64,000 nucleotides of DNA from Salinibacterium sp. NG253 (GTDB lineage: Bacteria > Actinomycetota > Actinomycetes > Actinomycetales > Microbacteriaceae): contig NZ_JADYWF010000001.1 in assembly GCF_015864945.1 (NCBI RefSeq), positions 1,984,378 through 2,048,377 on the forward strand, written 5' to 3'. The notes beneath the pieces were generated by a model. That model did no database searches. It saw only the letters and a program-made list of their open reading frames with translations, and was not told the origin of the DNA. The translations under genes and the position numbers were made by a program. This document shows positions 9,504 through 18,628 of this stretch, piece after piece. Positions within the stretch are counted from its first letter, which is position 1. Every line of letters starts with the position of its first letter.

Positions 9504-9944
9504 ATGCCGCTTACAGGAGAGTACGAACCCAGCACGTCAGAGTGGGCCCGCAACCAGGCCGACGTATTTGAGAACAGCAACGGCCACGAGGGCAACCTCA
9601 TGCGCGGGATGCCGATCATTGTGCTGACCACGGTGGGTGCCAAATCCGGCAAGCTGCGCAAGACCGCGCTCATGCGAGTGGAACACGATGGCAACTATGC
9701 CGTTGTTGCCTCGCTCGGTGGCGCGCCGAAGCATCCGGTCTGGTACTACAACATCGTCGCTCAGCCGCACGTTGAGCTGCACGATGTGGGGGTCAAGGGC
9801 GACTTTATGGCCCGCGAGGTGACCGGTGACGAGAAGGCTCTCTGGTGGGAGCGTTCGGTTGCTGCCTACCCCGATTATGCGGACTACCAGGCCAAGACCG
9901 AGCGCGAGATTCCGGTCTTCGTGTTGGAGCCGATCAGCGCCTAA
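9504..9944 (+). CDS. Nitroreductase/quinone reductase family protein (F420-type, DUF385)
   Basis: A 146-residue split-barrel protein of the deazaflavin (F420)-dependent nitroreductase family related to mycobacterial Ddn. The family signature is seen in [20 protein letters not shown], followed by [19 protein letters not shown] and a C-terminal IPVFVLEP. These enzymes reduce quinones or nitro compounds using F420H2. The ATG at 9504 lies about 95 bases downstream of the divergent lipoprotein start. Confidence 0.88.
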   Translation: MPLTGEYEPSTSEWARNQADVFENSNGHEGNLMRGMPIIVLTTVGAKSGKLRKTALMRVEHDGNYAVVASLGGAPKHPVWYYNIVAQPHVELHDVGVKGDFMAREVTGDEKALWWERSVAAYPDYADYQAKTEREIPVFVLEPISA

Positions 9945-9975
9945 GCGCGCCGTCGGGACTCAGCGGACGGCGGGG

Positions 9976-10350
9976 TCAGAGCGCCCGGCCGATCATGAGT
10001 CCGAGCGCTGCCACCAGCACGGCGACAGCAAGCATGCCGAAGGAGTTCGCGATGGCGAGCCACACCCGGTTTTCTTGCAAGAGCCGCACAGTCTGAAAGC
10101 TTGTCGTGCTGAAGGCCGTAAAGCCGCCGACCATCCCGACTCCGGCATAAAGTCCGAGTTCTATGGGCACAAAGTGACCGGCGGTCATCCCGGTGATCAG
10201 GCCGAAGAGGAACGATCCGCTGATGTTGATAATCGACATCGCCACTGGATAGTTGGTGCGGATGCGGCGGTGCACGAACGCATTCACCGCCAGTCGAAGA
10301 GCGGCGCCCAGTCCGCCCGCGACGGTGATGAAGAGCGCCCCGATGATCAT
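9976..10350 (-). CDS. crcB: Fluoride efflux channel subunit CrcB
   Basis: A 124-residue membrane protein with four predicted helices, of the Fluc/CrcB fluoride channel family. The N-terminal GGLGAALRL and the mid-protein GGFTAFSTTSF, which carries the phenylalanine and polar track residues, are the family landmarks. It overlaps the second crcB gene upstream by four bases, so the two are co-translated and probably form a heterodimeric channel that lowers cytoplasmic fluoride. Confidence 0.9.
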   Translation of the reverse strand: MIIGALFITVAGGLGAALRLAVNAFVHRRIRTNYPVAMSIINISGSFLFGLITGMTAGHFVPIELGLYAGVGMVGGFTAFSTTSFQTVRLLQENRVWLAIANSFGMLAVAVLVAALGLMIGRAL

Positions 10351-10949
10351 CGGACCAACCGTTCGTGTTGGCGCACTATGCGGAACCAGCTCTTCGATGT
10401 GAAGACGCCAAGCCAGACCGCTCCGGCTCCCGCGATAAGGGTTGCGCTGCCATAGGCAACAGCGAGCAGCACGTGGTGGCGCTCCGAGACGATCACGATG
10501 TCGACAGCGAGCTGCGCGTAGCTCGTGAGGGCGCCCAAGAACCCGACGGCAGTGAGGAGCCGGATCACGCGCATCCGCCTAGATTCTTGACGTTCGGCCA
10601 GACTCTGCAGCAGCAGCCCGAGCAGAAAGGGCCCAACGACATTGACGATCACGGTGCCGAGAGACAGCGTCTCCCAGATCGGAGTAGTCTGCGCGATGAT
10701 AAATCGCACCGCAGCACCAAGCCCACCACCAAGGGCGGCGAGTGCAAGATGACGAGGTCGGATGCGGATCATCTCCGGCATCCCCACGACGGTGCGAGTG
10801 ATCTCGATGTCGCTGTTCATCGGCAGCCGGGCTCGCAGGCGCCGTCGCCAGCGCGGGAAATGCCACGGGCGGCGCAGCGGCGCGTGGAGTTCGTCGGCGT
10901 CGGCGGGCAGCCGGTGAGCCTGCGGCCGGTCGTCCGGGGCGTTGGGCAC
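10347..10949 (-). CDS. crcB: Fluoride efflux channel subunit CrcB, second paralogue with N-terminal extension
   Basis: The C-terminal 120 residues are a CrcB/Fluc channel domain (GGGLGAAVRFIIAQ, then IVNVVGPFLLGLLL). The N-terminal 80 or so residues form a charged, arginine- and proline-rich cytoplasmic extension. The GTG at 10949 has GGAGG six bases upstream; the open frame extends to 11087 without ribosome-site support. The segment that normally reads G-F-T-T/A-F-S-T is here GALTSYAQL, so this subunit lacks the usual phenylalanine box. That is expected for the divergent member of a two-gene Fluc pair. Confidence 0.85.
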   Translation of the reverse strand: MPNAPDDRPQAHRLPADADELHAPLRRPWHFPRWRRRLRARLPMNSDIEITRTVVGMPEMIRIRPRHLALAALGGGLGAAVRFIIAQTTPIWETLSLGTVIVNVVGPFLLGLLLQSLAERQESRRMRVIRLLTAVGFLGALTSYAQLAVDIVIVSERHHVLLAVAYGSATLIAGAGAVWLGVFTSKSWFRIVRQHERLVR

Positions 10950-11033
10950 GGCGAGCCTCCGGTCGTTGCTGTGGTTGCTGTTAACAGTAGCGAATGAAAA
11001 GTCGTGACGATTGGCCCCAAACAGGCGTACTGT

Positions 11034-12398
11034 ATGCCGGTGCACAACATCCTTCGCGGGACGGGTAACAAGCGAAAACTGGTACACCCAGCGCAGCTCA
11101 CCCTTCTCGGGTTTTTGATCGGTATCGCAGCGGGCACCGCCCTGCTGGCGCTACCTATTTCGCGTACCGGTCCCGGTGGCGCCACTCTCGTTGAGGCGTT
11201 CTTCACCGCCGTGTCAGCGATGTGTGTGACCGGCCATGTGATCGTCGATACGTCTACCTATTGGACGGGCTTTGGCCAGGTCGTCATCATGGTGCTCATT
11301 CAGGTCGGCGGCTTTGGGGTTATGACCTTCGCCTCCATCATCGGCATCGCGGTGGTTCGCCGCCTCTCGCTGCGCTCTCGCATTACGGCCGCGGCCGAAA
11401 CCAAGAATGTTGGTTTCGGTGACGTGCGGTCGCTGGTTCTCGGTGTGCTCAAGATTTCCCTCATCATCGAGGGCGCCGGTGCGGTCATCCTCTTCTTCTG
11501 GTTCCTGCTTCGCTACGGCTACAGCGTGGGGGAGGCGGCGTGGCTTGCGGTCTTCCACGCAGTCTCATCGTTCAACAACGCCGGCTTCGCGCTCTTCAGC
11601 GACAACATGATGTCGTTCGTTGACGACCCGGTGGTCTCGCTCACACTCTGTGCCGAGATCATCCTCGGTGGTCTCGGCTTCCCGGTGATCATTCAACTAC
11701 TGCGCTTCGGCGGAAACCGTCTCAAGTGGAGCATGAACACGCGCATCGTGATTGCCGCGACTCCACTACTTCTCGTCGCGGGCGCCGTCTACATCACGCT
11801 CATCGAGTGGAACAACCCCGCGACCCTCGGCCCGCTCGACTGGCACACCAAGATTCTCGCCGGGTTCTTCCAATCAGTGCAGACCCGCACCGCTGGCTTC
11901 AACAGCATCGATATCGGCGCCATGAGCGAAGCGACCCAGTTCGGGATGACTGCCCTCATGTTCATCGGAGGCGGCCCCGCCGGCACTGCCGGTGGCATCA
12001 AGGTCACGACTTTTGCGGTGCTGTTCTTCATCCTCCTCGCGGAGGTGCGCGGAGACGGCGTCGTGAATGTTTTCGGCAAGCGACTGTCGCGCGCGGTGCA
12101 CCGCCAAGCGATCGCGGTGGTCTTGCTGTCGGGGGGAGTCGTGGCGACATCCACGGTCACGATCATGTTGTTGTCGGGGCTGCCGCTAAGCCCAGTGCTT
12201 TTCGAAACCGTCTCGGCCTTCGGCACGGTCGGGCTCTCAGAGGGCATCACCCCTGAACTCCCGGTCGCGGCGCAACTGATCCTCGCTGTTCTCATGTTTG
12301 TGGGCCGCCTTGGTCCGATTGGTTTTGCTACCGCGCTCGCTCTGCGTGAGCGCGCTGTCCTGTATGAACTTCCCAAAGAAAGGCCGATCATTGGCTAA
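11034..12398 (+). CDS. TrkH family potassium uptake protein
   Basis: An integral membrane K+ translocation subunit of the TrkH/KtrB family with about ten hydrophobic segments. Selectivity-loop regions are recognisable around AVSAMCVTGHVIVDT, SSFNNAGFALFSDN, QTRTAGFNSIDI and SAFGTVGLSEGI. The start is uncertain: ATG 11034 is used here, with an upstream GTG at 11004 and a downstream GTG at 11040 as alternatives. It overlaps the downstream TrkA gene by eight bases, so the two form one uptake system. Confidence 0.9.
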   Translation: MPVHNILRGTGNKRKLVHPAQLTLLGFLIGIAAGTALLALPISRTGPGGATLVEAFFTAVSAMCVTGHVIVDTSTYWTGFGQVVIMVLIQVGGFGVMTFASIIGIAVVRRLSLRSRITAAAETKNVGFGDVRSLVLGVLKISLIIEGAGAVILFFWFLLRYGYSVGEAAWLAVFHAVSSFNNAGFALFSDNMMSFVDDPVVSLTLCAEIILGGLGFPVIIQLLRFGGNRLKWSMNTRIVIAATPLLLVAGAVYITLIEWNNPATLGPLDWHTKILAGFFQSVQTRTAGFNSIDIGAMSEATQFGMTALMFIGGGPAGTAGGIKVTTFAVLFFILLAEVRGDGVVNVFGKRLSRAVHRQAIAVVLLSGGVVATSTVTIMLLSGLPLSPVLFETVSAFGTVGLSEGITPELPVAAQLILAVLMFVGRLGPIGFATALALRERAVLYELPKERPIIG

Positions 12399-13089
12399 AT
12401 TGCGCATGTTCTCTGGCTCGGATGCTTCAAGTGTGGCTGCCGCAGATTCGGTGGCGGTGATCGGGCTCGGCCGTTTCGGTCGCGCCCTCGCGCTGGAGCT
12501 CATGGCCAATGGCACTGAAGTGCTCGGTATCGATCTGGATGAGTCGATCGTGCAGGAACTCAACGGCCAGCTCACCCATGTTGTTGCGGCTGACTCGACT
12601 CGCGAAGAGGTGCTGCAGCAATTGGCGGTGCCGGAGTTTGACCGGGTCGTTGTCGCGATCGGCAGTGACATTCAGGCGAGCATCCTCACGACGTCGCTGC
12701 TGTTGAGGTTCAACGTGGCGCACGTGTGGGCGAAGGCGGTGAGCGACGCGCATGGCACGATTCTGGAGCAGCTCGGCGTGGGCCACGTGATCTACCCCGA
12801 AAAGGAGATGGGGCGCCGGGTCGCTCATCTCGTGCGCGGTTCCATGCAGGACTACCTCGAGATCGGCGACGATTTTTCGCTCGTCAAGATGGCGCCGCCC
12901 GTCGCGATCATCGGCAAGACGCTCGGGGAATCGCGGGTTCGTTCAACGGCGGGCGTCACGGTCACTGCGGTGCGTCCGCACGGCGGAGCGTGGACCTACA
13001 CTGACGAGAAAACGGTCATTGCTGCCGACGACACCATTCTGGTTTCCGGTCCCACGAGCAAGGCAGAAGCCTTCAGCTTGCGTCGTTAG
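12391..13089 (+). CDS. trkA: TrkA family potassium uptake regulatory protein
   Basis: A cytoplasmic RCK-type gating subunit of about 232 residues. It has an N-terminal NAD-binding Rossmann domain (VAVIGLGRFGRALALEL) and a C-terminal TrkA-C domain (from about residue 140, ending ILVSGPTSKAEAF). A TTG at 12391 with AAAGG about eight bases upstream is taken as the start; an ATG at 12406 is the alternative. It is co-translated with trkH. Confidence 0.88.
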   Translation: MAKLRMFSGSDASSVAAADSVAVIGLGRFGRALALELMANGTEVLGIDLDESIVQELNGQLTHVVAADSTREEVLQQLAVPEFDRVVVAIGSDIQASILTTSLLLRFNVAHVWAKAVSDAHGTILEQLGVGHVIYPEKEMGRRVAHLVRGSMQDYLEIGDDFSLVKMAPPVAIIGKTLGESRVRSTAGVTVTAVRPHGGAWTYTDEKTVIAADDTILVSGPTSKAEAFSLRR

Positions 13090-13125
13090 CGGAATGAATA
13101 GGCAGTCGGTGCGCGCGAGCGGCTG

Positions 13126-13770
13126 TTAGCGCAGCGAGCTCAACCAGATCTCGCAGAGCGCCTGCCACGCTTCGGCTGGCGTGCCTTCTGCAAGGCCCAA
13201 GCCGTGCTTGCCGTCCGCGAAGACGTGCAGTTCGTGGCGTACTCCGGCTGCTGCCAATGCCGCCGCGAGCGGGTAGGAGTGTTCACCGACCGGAACGGGT
13301 TCGTCGGCGGCGGTGTGCCAGATAAACATCGGGGGAGTCGCGGGCGTCACCAACAACTCAAGGGAGGTGTCTTCCCGAAGATAGTCATTGGCATCCAGCC
13401 CAATGAGCTCTTCGCGTGACCCGGCGTGGGTGGGCGTGACCATGCTGACGACGGGGTAGCTGAGCACCGCAAAATCGGGGCGCTCTTCTGGCTTAGCGAC
13501 GGGCGCGACGGCGGCGTGACCAGCCAAATGGCCGCCGGCGGAGAACCCCAAAACACCCACGAGAGGGGCCCCTAGCGCACGTTCTTTCGCAATTTCAGAC
13601 TGAATTGCCAGCAAAGGGGCCGGATGCTTCGTGCTTACGGGGTACTCGACGACGCGAGCATTCCAGCCAATCGATCGCAACCAGGCAGCAACGGGCTCGC
13701 CTTCGTGGGGTGCAAGTCGCGAGTACCCTCCGCCGGGGAGAACAAGAATTGTGGGGAGGGGCATATCCAT
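13126..13770 (-). CDS. Alpha/beta hydrolase (esterase family)
   Basis: A 214-residue alpha/beta hydrolase of the small BD-FAE/esterase kind. The oxyanion region reads LPGGGY near the start, the nucleophile elbow is GFSAGGH, an acidic residue lies in WHTAADEPV, and the catalytic histidine is in DGKHGLGL. No signal peptide is seen, so it is probably cytoplasmic. ATGs at 13770 and 13764 are both possible. Substrate is unknown (acyl or acetyl esters likely). Confidence 0.82.
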   Translation of the reverse strand: MDMPLPTILVLPGGGYSRLAPHEGEPVAAWLRSIGWNARVVEYPVSTKHPAPLLAIQSEIAKERALGAPLVGVLGFSAGGHLAGHAAVAPVAKPEERPDFAVLSYPVVSMVTPTHAGSREELIGLDANDYLREDTSLELLVTPATPPMFIWHTAADEPVPVGEHSYPLAAALAAAGVRHELHVFADGKHGLGLAEGTPAEAWQALCEIWLSSLR

Positions 13771-13855
13771 TACTTCAGCGTAAATTGTTCGAGTCAATCT
13801 GGCTGAATCAACGCACTGACGAGCAAAACTTTCACAATCGGCCTAATGTCTGTAC

Positions 13856-15523
13856 ATGGCAGATTTGTTTGACGGATACACATCAAGCGCCTCCAAACGC
13901 ACCGGACCAGCCGCGTGGGATGAGATGTTCTCTGCCGATAGCGAGATACGTCGCCCCTACCGCGAGATTCATGACGCGCTGGCGCAAATGACGCAAGAAG
14001 AGTTGCGCGGACGTACTGAAGCACTCGCCGACAGTTACCTCGCCCAGGGCGTTACCTTCGACTTCGCTGGCGAAGAGAGACCCTTTCCACTGGATGCAGT
14101 TCCCAGAGTTATTGACCTCTCCGAGTGGAAACAGGTCGAGTCGGGAGTCAAACAGCGCGTTCGTGCGCTCGAAGCATTCTTGGCCGACATCTACGGGCCG
14201 CAGAATGCCATCAAAGATGGTGTGATTCCTGCTCGCATGATCACCTCATCCAGCCACTTCCATCGGCAGGCGGCCGGTATTGAACCGGCAAATGGCGTGC
14301 GGATTCAGGTCAGCGGTATCGACCTCATCCGTGACGAAGTTGGTGCGTGGCGCGTTCTCGAAGACAACGTGCGCGTGCCCAGCGGCGTGAGCTACGTGAT
14401 CTCGAACCGTCGAGTGATGGCGCAGACGCTGCCCGAACTGTTCGTCTCGATGCGGGTTCGCCCCGTCGGCGACTACCCGCACAAGCTGCTGCAGGCACTG
14501 CGCGCTAGTGCACCCGGCGGCGTGGATGAACCCAACGTCGTTGTGCTCACTCCGGGTGTCTACAACTCTGCGTACTTCGAGCACACGCTGCTCGCCCGCC
14601 TCATGGGCGTCGAGCTCGTGGAGGGCCGTGACCTGTTCTGCTCCGGTGGCCGGGTCTGGATGCGCACTACCGCCGGTCCCACCCGCGTCGACGTGATCTA
14701 TCGCCGGGTTGACGACGAGTTCCTCGACCCGCTGCAGTTCCGTGCCGACTCGATGTTGGGCAGCCCGGGCATGATGCTCGCTGCTCGCCTCGGAAACGTC
14801 ACGATCGCCAACGCGGTCGGAAACGGTGTTGCCGACGACAAGCTCGTCTACACCTACCTGCCCGATCTCACCGAGTACTACCTCGGCGAGAAGTCGATCA
14901 TCCCGAACGTTGATACGTGGCGGCTCGAAGATCCGGGAGCGCTCGAAGAAGTGCTCGACCGTCTTGATGAGCTCGTGATCAAGCCCGTGGATGGCTCCGG
15001 TGGTAAGGGCCTCGTAATTGGCCCAGCCGCATCCAAAGCTGAATTGGAGACGCTCAAGAAGCAGCTCCTCAAGGATCCCCGGGGCTGGATTGCGCAGCCG
15101 GTTGTGCAGCTGTCGACGATTCCGACGGTCGTGGATGACGGCATGCGACCGCGTCACGCCGACCTCCGCCCCTTCGCGGTCAACGACGGCAATGATGTGT
15201 GGGTGTTGCCAGGTGGCCTCACTCGCGTCGCGTTGCCCGAGGGACAGCTGGTGGTCAACAGCTCGCAGGGTGGTGGCTCGAAAGACACGTGGGTTGTCGG
15301 TCGCGAGAAGGTCGAAGCGTCCGAGAGCACGCTCCAGGGTCTGGTCGAACGACAGGCCGATACCGAAGCCATCACGGTCATCACTCCCGAAATGCTTCTC
15401 GAAGCCTCCGGGCATGCTGACCATGTTGAAGATCAGGACAGCACGCGAACGCTCACTCAGCGTCAACGTCAAGAAGAGCAGCAACAGCAGAGTGTCGACA
15501 CCGAGGGAGGTCAATCATGCTGA
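13856..15523 (+). CDS. Circularly permuted ATP-grasp protein (DUF404/DUF407)
   Basis: A 555-residue protein of the circularly permuted ATP-grasp type 1 family. The ATP-binding glycine-rich stretch is DGSGGKGLVIGP near residue 380, preceded by DELVIKPV. Upstream comes a large domain with SGIDLIRDEVGAWRVLEDNVRVPSG. ATP-grasp enzymes join a carboxylate to an amine, and this family is predicted to make a peptide or peptide tag. The last 40 residues are a glutamine-rich tail. The gene overlaps the alpha-E gene by seven bases and is first of a conserved three-gene operon. Confidence 0.9.
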   Translation: MADLFDGYTSSASKRTGPAAWDEMFSADSEIRRPYREIHDALAQMTQEELRGRTEALADSYLAQGVTFDFAGEERPFPLDAVPRVIDLSEWKQVESGVKQRVRALEAFLADIYGPQNAIKDGVIPARMITSSSHFHRQAAGIEPANGVRIQVSGIDLIRDEVGAWRVLEDNVRVPSGVSYVISNRRVMAQTLPELFVSMRVRPVGDYPHKLLQALRASAPGGVDEPNVVVLTPGVYNSAYFEHTLLARLMGVELVEGRDLFCSGGRVWMRTTAGPTRVDVIYRRVDDEFLDPLQFRADSMLGSPGMMLAARLGNVTIANAVGNGVADDKLVYTYLPDLTEYYLGEKSIIPNVDTWRLEDPGALEEVLDRLDELVIKPVDGSGGKGLVIGPAASKAELETLKKQLLKDPRGWIAQPVVQLSTIPTVVDDGMRPRHADLRPFAVNDGNDVWVLPGGLTRVALPEGQLVVNSSQGGGSKDTWVVGREKVEASESTLQGLVERQADTEAITVITPEMLLEASGHADHVEDQDSTRTLTQRQRQEEQQQQSVDTEGGQSC

Positions 15524-16449
15524 GCCGCATTGCAGAATCACTGTTCTGGATCGGGCGCTACATTGAGCGTGCTGACGGAACCGCCCGCATCCTCGACGTT
15601 CACCTTCAGCTGTTGCTCGAAGACCCGTGGATCGAAGAAGACGACGCCTGCCGCGCGCTCTTGAGCGTGATGGGCAGCGAGGCTCCGGCCGATGCGGTTC
15701 TCACTCGCGGCGATGTGCTGTCGATCCTTGCGGTCGACCGTACCGAACCAGCATCGATCGCCTATTCGCTCGGTGCTGCTCGTGAAAACGCGCGTCGTGC
15801 TCGCGAAATCGTGTCGACCGAACTATGGGAGTGCCTCAACACGACCCAGGCTCGGATGCCGCGCCGCATTTCCGGAGACAAAGTCAGCGATTTCTTCGCC
15901 TGGGTTCGCGAGCGCTCCGCTCTTGCCGTGGGAATCATCGAGTCCGCAACGAGTCGGGACGAAGCGTGGCAGTTCTTCACGCTCGGTCGCAGCCTCGAAC
16001 GCGCAGACATGACGGCGCGACTGCTGGCAACCCGCAGCCTCACGGAGGCCAGCGGTCCATCGTGGACGACCATCCTTCGTTCTTGCGGTGCCTACGAGCC
16101 TTACCTGCGCACCTACCGTGGTGTGCCGAGCGCGAGCAACGCGGCCGAGTTCTTGTTGCTCGACCGGTTGTTCCCGCGCAGCATCCTGTTCTCGGTGTCG
16201 CGGGCAGAGGATTGCATGCGCGAGCTTGAGCCGCGCCGCATGAACCGGGTGGGGGTCGGCGACGACGCTCAGCGACTGTTGGGCAAGATTCGCAGTGAGC
16301 TCGAATATCGACCGATCGCCGAAATTTTGGATGACCTGCCGCACCACATGGATCGTGTGCAGGCAGCAACGAGTGCGGCTTCGGAGGCAGTGCGTCAGCG
16401 CTACTTCCCGACGAATGCCGCTCCCGAGTGGGTTGGAGAGATCTCATGA
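15517..16449 (+). CDS. Alpha-E domain-containing protein (DUF403)
   Basis: A 310-residue all-helical protein of the alpha-E family, starting MLSRIAESLFWIGRYIERAD, the family hallmark. The repeated E-R-A-D helices (IGRYIERAD near residue 13, LGRSLERADMTARLL near residue 155) are characteristic. Function is not established. It always travels with the circularly permuted ATP-grasp protein and is thought to work with it. It is co-translated with both neighbours by overlapping start and stop codons. Confidence 0.9.
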   Translation: MLSRIAESLFWIGRYIERADGTARILDVHLQLLLEDPWIEEDDACRALLSVMGSEAPADAVLTRGDVLSILAVDRTEPASIAYSLGAARENARRAREIVSTELWECLNTTQARMPRRISGDKVSDFFAWVRERSALAVGIIESATSRDEAWQFFTLGRSLERADMTARLLATRSLTEASGPSWTTILRSCGAYEPYLRTYRGVPSASNAAEFLLLDRLFPRSILFSVSRAEDCMRELEPRRMNRVGVGDDAQRLLGKIRSELEYRPIAEILDDLPHHMDRVQAATSAASEAVRQRYFPTNAAPEWVGEIS

Positions 16450-17294
16450 AGCGTCTCAGGATCGTTCACTCCACCGGCTTTAGCTACGGCGGCGAGGTTA
16501 CGGCCTCCTATAACGAGGCGCGGATGCTTCCTGCCAGCGTTGAGGGCCAACTCGTGTTGTTCTCCAATCTGGATATCTTGCCGCTCTCGAGCCAGAGCAA
16601 CTACGTCGACTATTGGGGAACCCGCGTCGCCTCCTTCGAGGTGTTGACGGGCCACAAGGAGTTGTCCCTCACCGCGACGAGTCTGGTCGAGGTGCATGAG
16701 CGCACCCACGACTTCGAGTCGATTGGCTGGGACGAGATGATCGCCACGGCTGAGCTCTCGATGGAAGCCGTCGAGAATTTGACCCAGACGCGGCGCACTG
16801 AGCCCCCAGCAGAGGTGATCGCGCTCGCGAAAGACATCGCAGCGAAGTCAGATGATGCCTGTGCTGGTGCCCTCGAGATTTCGATGGCCATCGGTAACGC
16901 GATTCAGTACATGAGCGGTGTCACTGGCGTAGCGACGACGGCGACAGAGGCCTGGATCGGAGGCAAGGGTGTCTGCCAAGACATCGCGCATCTCGCTTTG
17001 GGCGCGCTGCGTTCCGTCGGCGTTCCTGCCCGCTATGTGTCTGGTTACCTGCACCCGAAACCGGATGCCGCGATTGGTGAAACGGTCGTCGGGGAATCCC
17101 ACGCGTGGATCGAGTGGTTCTGCAACGGGCAGTGGCGCGGCTACGACCCCACGAACCTCATCGACATTGGAGATCGGCACGTGCTCGTGGGTCGCGGTCG
17201 CGACTACAACGACGTGCCGCCGCTCCGTGGGGTCTATGCGGGACCATTCGGCTCGAAGCTGTTCGTGAGTGTGGAGATTACCCGCGAGGCCTAA
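16446..17294 (+). CDS. Transglutaminase-like cysteine protease family protein
   Basis: A 282-residue protein with an N-terminal bacterial transglutaminase-associated domain and a transglutaminase/papain-like core. The catalytic triad is visible: Cys in GGKGVCQDIAHLALGALR, His in ESHAWIEWF and Asp in GYDPTN. It probably cleaves or forms amide bonds on the product of the ATP-grasp protein. The ATG at 16446 overlaps the alpha-E stop (ATGA). It ends overlapping the convergent MFS gene by four bases. Confidence 0.9.
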   Translation: MKRLRIVHSTGFSYGGEVTASYNEARMLPASVEGQLVLFSNLDILPLSSQSNYVDYWGTRVASFEVLTGHKELSLTATSLVEVHERTHDFESIGWDEMIATAELSMEAVENLTQTRRTEPPAEVIALAKDIAAKSDDACAGALEISMAIGNAIQYMSGVTGVATTATEAWIGGKGVCQDIAHLALGALRSVGVPARYVSGYLHPKPDAAIGETVVGESHAWIEWFCNGQWRGYDPTNLIDIGDRHVLVGRGRDYNDVPPLRGVYAGPFGSKLFVSVEITREA

Positions 17295-18628
17295 CTAGTG
17301 CGTCGCGTGGTGGTTTCAACGATCGCGATCTCTTGCGTCGCGAGCTCACGCTCTTCATCGGGCGTGGGCTCGGGCGGGAAGCGCAAGCGCAGACGGAAGC
17401 GGCTTTCGGGCACGCGGCCCACGCGCATCCCGCGGCTGTAGACGAGCCAGATGATGGCAGCAGCAGCGGCGAGCAAACCGGAGAGGGCACCGATACCGAG
17501 TGCCCAGCGGGGACCGAGTTCGTTGGCTGCCCAGCCGACGATGGGGGCGCCGATCGGTGTGCCGCCCGCGAAGATCGCGAGATAGAGCGCCATGACCCTA
17601 CCGCGCATGATGGGCGTGGTTGAGGTCTGCACGTAGGCGTTGGCGGTGGTCATCATTGTCAGTGAGAAGATGCCGATGATCGTGAGGGCGGCGCCGAACG
17701 TCCAGTAGCTGGGCGCGAACGCCGCGAGGAGACAGGCAAGGCCGAAGAAGGCAGAACCCACAATGACGACCCCGAAGCGGGCGCGCTCGCGGCGGGCAGC
17801 GAGCAGGGATCCGACGACGGCTCCGACCGCCATCATCGACGACAGCAGCCCGAACTCGGCAGCTCCCTTGCCGAAGACTCCGGTGGCCATGGTCGCGATA
17901 AAGACCGGGAAGTTGAAGCCAAAGGTGCCGACGAGAAAGACCATGACGAGCACAATCAGGATGTCGGGCCGTCCGCGAACATAGCGCAGCCCATCCCGAA
18001 TCTGGCCCTTCGCTCGGCCAAGCTTCGCCACCGGAAACAGCTGCCCGCGCCGCATGAACCAGAGCGAGGCGAGTACGCCGGCGAAGGATGCCGCGTTCAC
18101 GATGAAGACCGGCCCGGCACCGATGGCGGCGACGAGCACGCCAGCTACGGCAGGCCCGATGAGGCGAGCGGTCTGGAACGACATCGAGTTGAGCGCCACA
18201 GCGTTGGGCAGGTCTTTGTCGCTCACGAGTTCTGAGACGAACGCTTGACGAGCGGGGGCATCAATCGCGGTCGCGACTCCGAGCAGGAGTGCGAAGACGT
18301 AGACCTGCCACAACTGCACGTGACCTGAGATCACGAGGATGCCGAGCCCGAGAGCGAGAGCAAACTGGCTGAACTGGGTCCACAGCAGCACGGTGCGACG
18401 GTCGAAACGGTCGGCGATGATTCCCGTGAGTGGCATCAGCAGCAGCATCGGGCCGAACTGCAGCGCCATCGTGAAGCCGAGAGCGGCGGCGTCATAATCG
18501 GTCAGGTCGGTGAGCACGATCCAGTCTTGGGCGGTGCGTTGCATCCAGGCGCCAGTGTTGGAGACGACAGCACCGATGATCCAGAGGCGATAGTTGAAGA
18601 GGCGAAGCGAGCGGAACATTGCGCTCAC
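17291..18628 (-). CDS. MFS transporter (enterobactin-exporter-like, MFS_3)
   Basis: A 445-residue major facilitator with about twelve hydrophobic segments. The motif DRFDRRTVLLWTQ near residue 75 matches the cytoplasmic loop between helices 2 and 3. The charged C-terminal tail is cytoplasmic. The GTG start at 18628 overlaps the stop of the MarR gene, so the pump and regulator are one unit, a common layout for drug or metabolite efflux. Substrate is unknown. Confidence 0.9.
   Translation of the reverse strand: MSAMFRSLRLFNYRLWIIGAVVSNTGAWMQRTAQDWIVLTDLTDYDAAALGFTMALQFGPMLLLMPLTGIIADRFDRRTVLLWTQFSQFALALGLGILVISGHVQLWQVYVFALLLGVATAIDAPARQAFVSELVSDKDLPNAVALNSMSFQTARLIGPAVAGVLVAAIGAGPVFIVNAASFAGVLASLWFMRRGQLFPVAKLGRAKGQIRDGLRYVRGRPDILIVLVMVFLVGTFGFNFPVFIATMATGVFGKGAAEFGLLSSMMAVGAVVGSLLAARRERARFGVVIVGSAFFGLACLLAAFAPSYWTFGAALTIIGIFSLTMMTTANAYVQTSTTPIMRGRVMALYLAIFAGGTPIGAPIVGWAANELGPRWALGIGALSGLLAAAAAIIWLVYSRGMRVGRVPESRFRLRLRFPPEPTPDEERELATQEIAIVETTTRRTS

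Noticed and set aside
10950-11033. Fluoride riboswitch in front of the crcB pair
   Set aside because: The short space before the crcB start shows no conserved riboswitch pseudoknot sequence.
14246-15514. 422-codon open frame on the minus strand
   Set aside because: It is the antisense shadow of the ATP-grasp gene; no ribosome site, no recognisable domain, and high GC makes long empty frames common.
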